This document shows, one piece after another, positions 61,364 through 62,668 of a stretch of 62,668 nt of DNA. This DNA is from JAANXG01 sp963731035 (GTDB lineage: Bacteria > Pseudomonadota > Gammaproteobacteria > Arenicellales > JAANXG01). Below the pieces are notes generated by a model. The model was not told the DNA's origin. It did no database searches and was given only the letters and a program-made list of their open reading frames with translations. Position 1 is the first letter of the stretch; each line of letters opens with the position of its first letter. Location of the stretch: positions 1 to 62,668 of the forward strand of contig CAVSUY010000014.1 of the NCBI GenBank assembly GCA_963731035.1. Direction: 5' to 3'. The translations under genes were made by a program, and so were the position numbers.

Positions 61364-61438
61364 GGGCGATTAGCTCAGTGGGAGAGCGCTGCCTTCACAC
61401 GGCAGAGGTCGCTGGTTCAAGCCCAGCATCGCCCACCA
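61364..61438 (+). tRNA. tRNA-Val (CAC)
   Basis: GGGCGATTAGCTCAGTGGGA ... CTGCCTTCACACGGCAG ... TGGTTCAAGCCCAGCATCGC then CCACCA. The anticodon loop is TTCACAC, giving anticodon CAC (reads GTG valine codons). The acceptor stem closes and CCA is encoded. Length 75. Confidence 0.95.
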
Positions 61439-61560
61439 TTAAATCAATAACATATAGTGAACCGCCCCGGGTTTTTCGGAGACTGCTTCGTGTGAGTCAG
61501 GCGGTGAACGCCCGACGTCGCAAGGGCCCGCGCCACATAGCCTTAACCCGGGCTCAACGC

Positions 61561-61593
61561 GAAACGCGCCCGCCGTCTGGCTGAGCGCGTTTC
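61561..61593. other. Perfect 9-bp hairpin downstream of tRNA-Val
   Basis: GAAACGCGC (61561-61569) pairs with GCGCGTTTC (61585-61593) across a 15-base loop. There is no T-tract. The 260-bp gap 61439-61698 contains this and a second hairpin (61643-61674) but no gene. Confidence 0.5.
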
Positions 61594-61642
61594 CAGTCCC
61601 CGATCAAGACACCTATGTCTCATCGGGATCCCTTTCGATGTT

Positions 61643-61674
61643 CATCGCCAACTTTAAATTTAAACTTGGCGATG
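61643..61674. terminator. Long AT-centred inverted repeat after the OmpA-like gene
   Basis: CATCGCCAA is mirrored by TTGGCGATG around CTTTAAATTTAAAC, whose TTTAAATTTAAA core is itself self-complementary. One mismatch separates the two stems. It lies 25 bp beyond the stop of the minus-strand barrel gene and may terminate or stabilise its mRNA, though a T-tract is missing. Confidence 0.4.
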
Positions 61675-61698
61675 CATACCATCGAGGCCGGGATTGAT

Positions 61699-62319
61699 CT
61701 AGTTGCGGTCTGGTTTGGGCTTCATTACAGGCTCCGGTTCCGGCTCGGGTTCCGGTTCCGGCTCTGCGACCGGTTCCGGGGCGGCCTGCGACACCATCTC
61801 CGGTTTCCTGAAATGCCAGAGCAAAGACGCGCTGTATTCATGGTCTTGATAGTTGTGGCCGCTGATCGTTGTGGAATATTGATAGCCGACTCGGAGTTCC
61901 AGGTTTCTGCTCAGATTTCCGGACAAACCGATGCCTCCCTGTGCCTGCTGTGTATCTCCGTCTGTCGCTCTGTTATCCAGTGAGAAATCGCTCACCCCAG
62001 CGGAAATGAAAGGGCGCCAGTCGCTGGAGCCGAAAAACCGGTATCCATTGACCGCAATCGCGTCAATGCTAACGTTGTCGAATTCGGTGCCCAGTCTTGC
62101 GTCAGCGGCCCACAGATCGTTGAATTGATATCCAAGATACAAATTGGCGAGCTTGGACGCGTGGGACGGTGATGAGGTCGGGACGTTCGGGACCCGATCG
62201 TTGTCCAGCGCCAGAGAACTGGCGCCCAAACCAACGTACCCATGTCCATCGGACTGTGCGTGGGCCGCGCTCCAGGAAAGCAAGGCGGCTAGAACCAGTA
62301 AATGGGGAAGTTTTTTCAT
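61699..62319 (-). CDS. OmpA-like outer-membrane beta-barrel protein without the peptidoglycan-binding domain
   Basis: The start at 62319, preceded by AGGAAA, gives a signal peptide (MKKLPHLLVLAALLSWSAAH, then A). An OmpA-type eight-stranded barrel follows (GYVGLGASSLALDN; LANLYLGYQFNDLWAADARL; LELRVGYQYSTTISGHNYQD). The chain then becomes a Pro-Glu linker (EPEPEPEPEPEPVMKPKPDR) and stops. That linker normally leads into the OmpA periplasmic domain, which is absent here, so the protein is about 206 residues. The upstream region to the window end (62320-62668) holds no gene; an AT-rich patch near 62340-62400 may contain its promoter. Confidence 0.85.
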   Translation of the reverse strand: MKKLPHLLVLAALLSWSAAHAQSDGHGYVGLGASSLALDNDRVPNVPTSSPSHASKLANLYLGYQFNDLWAADARLGTEFDNVSIDAIAVNGYRFFGSSDWRPFISAGVSDFSLDNRATDGDTQQAQGGIGLSGNLSRNLELRVGYQYSTTISGHNYQDHEYSASLLWHFRKPEMVSQAAPEPVAEPEPEPEPEPEPVMKPKPDRN

Positions 62320-62668
62320 TGATGCGCTTTTCCTAATTTGTGGCTGACTTTTCGTTGCCAAAAAGATTAGTGATAATGGCCTAATGTAATCTGTGCGGCA
62401 TCGCACATAACACACAAAAAAAGACAGCGCTTGCATTTCCACAAACGGATCTGACTTAGCTGTGGTGTCAGCCGTAACCAATGAGTCAGCGCCGTTGAGA
62501 ACAGTTGGTCCGGCCCAGAGCTTCCTCATAGCCCAAGCCTTTTCACTAGACCGCGGGAAATCCAGTCATTCAAGGCTGCTCCCGAGCCGCCACCAGCTAT
62601 CCCGACAACTCACTCAACGCCAAGCGCAGCCCCTCCCTGCCAAAGGAGCTGAGGGGTCCGAAAATGCT

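Overview
The window reads as chromosomal DNA of a GC-rich gammaproteobacterium. Evidence is the rpsP-rimM-trmD-rplS block, ffh beside a YpjD/CcsA-like protein and a CNNM/CorC protein, bacterial-type PEP carboxylase, a cydP-cydA-cydB-cydX cytochrome bd operon, NhaD and gammaproteobacterial-looking tRNAs. A Chromatiales/Ectothiorhodospiraceae- or Xanthomonadales-like host is plausible, but that is inference. No prophage, CRISPR array or recognisable transposase gene was seen. The most striking structural trait is the density of interspersed palindromic repeats: a GTAGGAGCGGCTTCAGCCGCGAT-type REP, a CCCTCACCC...GGGAGAGGG family and a GTCATTGCGAGG family. Several copies are amplified into regular tandem arrays with 105, 118/119 and 38 bp periods. 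Layout, left part: 0-3.5 kb is the end of an exopolysaccharide/O-antigen locus on the minus strand (MarR-like EPS regulator, asparagine-synthetase-like amidotransferase, GT4 glycosyltransferase), carrying three single-base frameshifts. 3.9-7.2 kb holds three toxin-antitoxin modules (MazEF-like, YefM-YoeB, HicBA). They surround a GcvA-like LysR regulator that is divergent from a 27-aa membrane peptide and a DUF1127 protein. 7.3-17.5 kb is core genome: xerD, a large periplasmic TPR-like protein, rplS-trmD-rimM-rpsP, ffh, and the YpjD- and CNNM-type membrane proteins. 18.2-22.3 kb is a tightly overlapping minus-strand operon, rmlC-rmlD-yoaA-tsaB. Middle part: 22.3-30.4 kb carries dacB, an unusual HisA-like/VOC fusion, a ProC-like dehydrogenase and ppc. 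REP arrays separate these genes, and the arrays at the two ends of the segment are related and inverted. 30.4-35.7 kb is a compact plus-strand operon (metallo-beta-lactamase-fold, NHL-like, MFS, DedA-PAP2-LssY fusion). 36.2-39.7 kb is the cytochrome bd operon, interrupted by a 267-bp fold-back element. Right part: 39.7-47.2 kb encodes envelope and ion functions (NhaD, cardiolipin synthase, YqjE/YqjD-like, AI-2E family, YihY) and an aldo/keto reductase. 47.6-50.6 kb is a TetR / AidB-like acyl-CoA dehydrogenase / GNAT unit. 50.7-54.8 kb has a glutamine amidotransferase and a small glycan locus (GT4, MurJ/Wzx-like flippase, DxD glycosyltransferase). 55.4-56.9 kb is an ArsR-regulated permease. 57.2-58.6 kb contains eroded genes: a thiamine-diphosphate enzyme lacking its middle domain and a GGDEF relic. 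The right end has an EamA exporter, a phytanoyl-CoA dioxygenase-like protein, three tRNA genes and an OmpA-like barrel. Several 1-base frameshifts lie in otherwise well-conserved reading frames and may be assembly indels rather than true decay.
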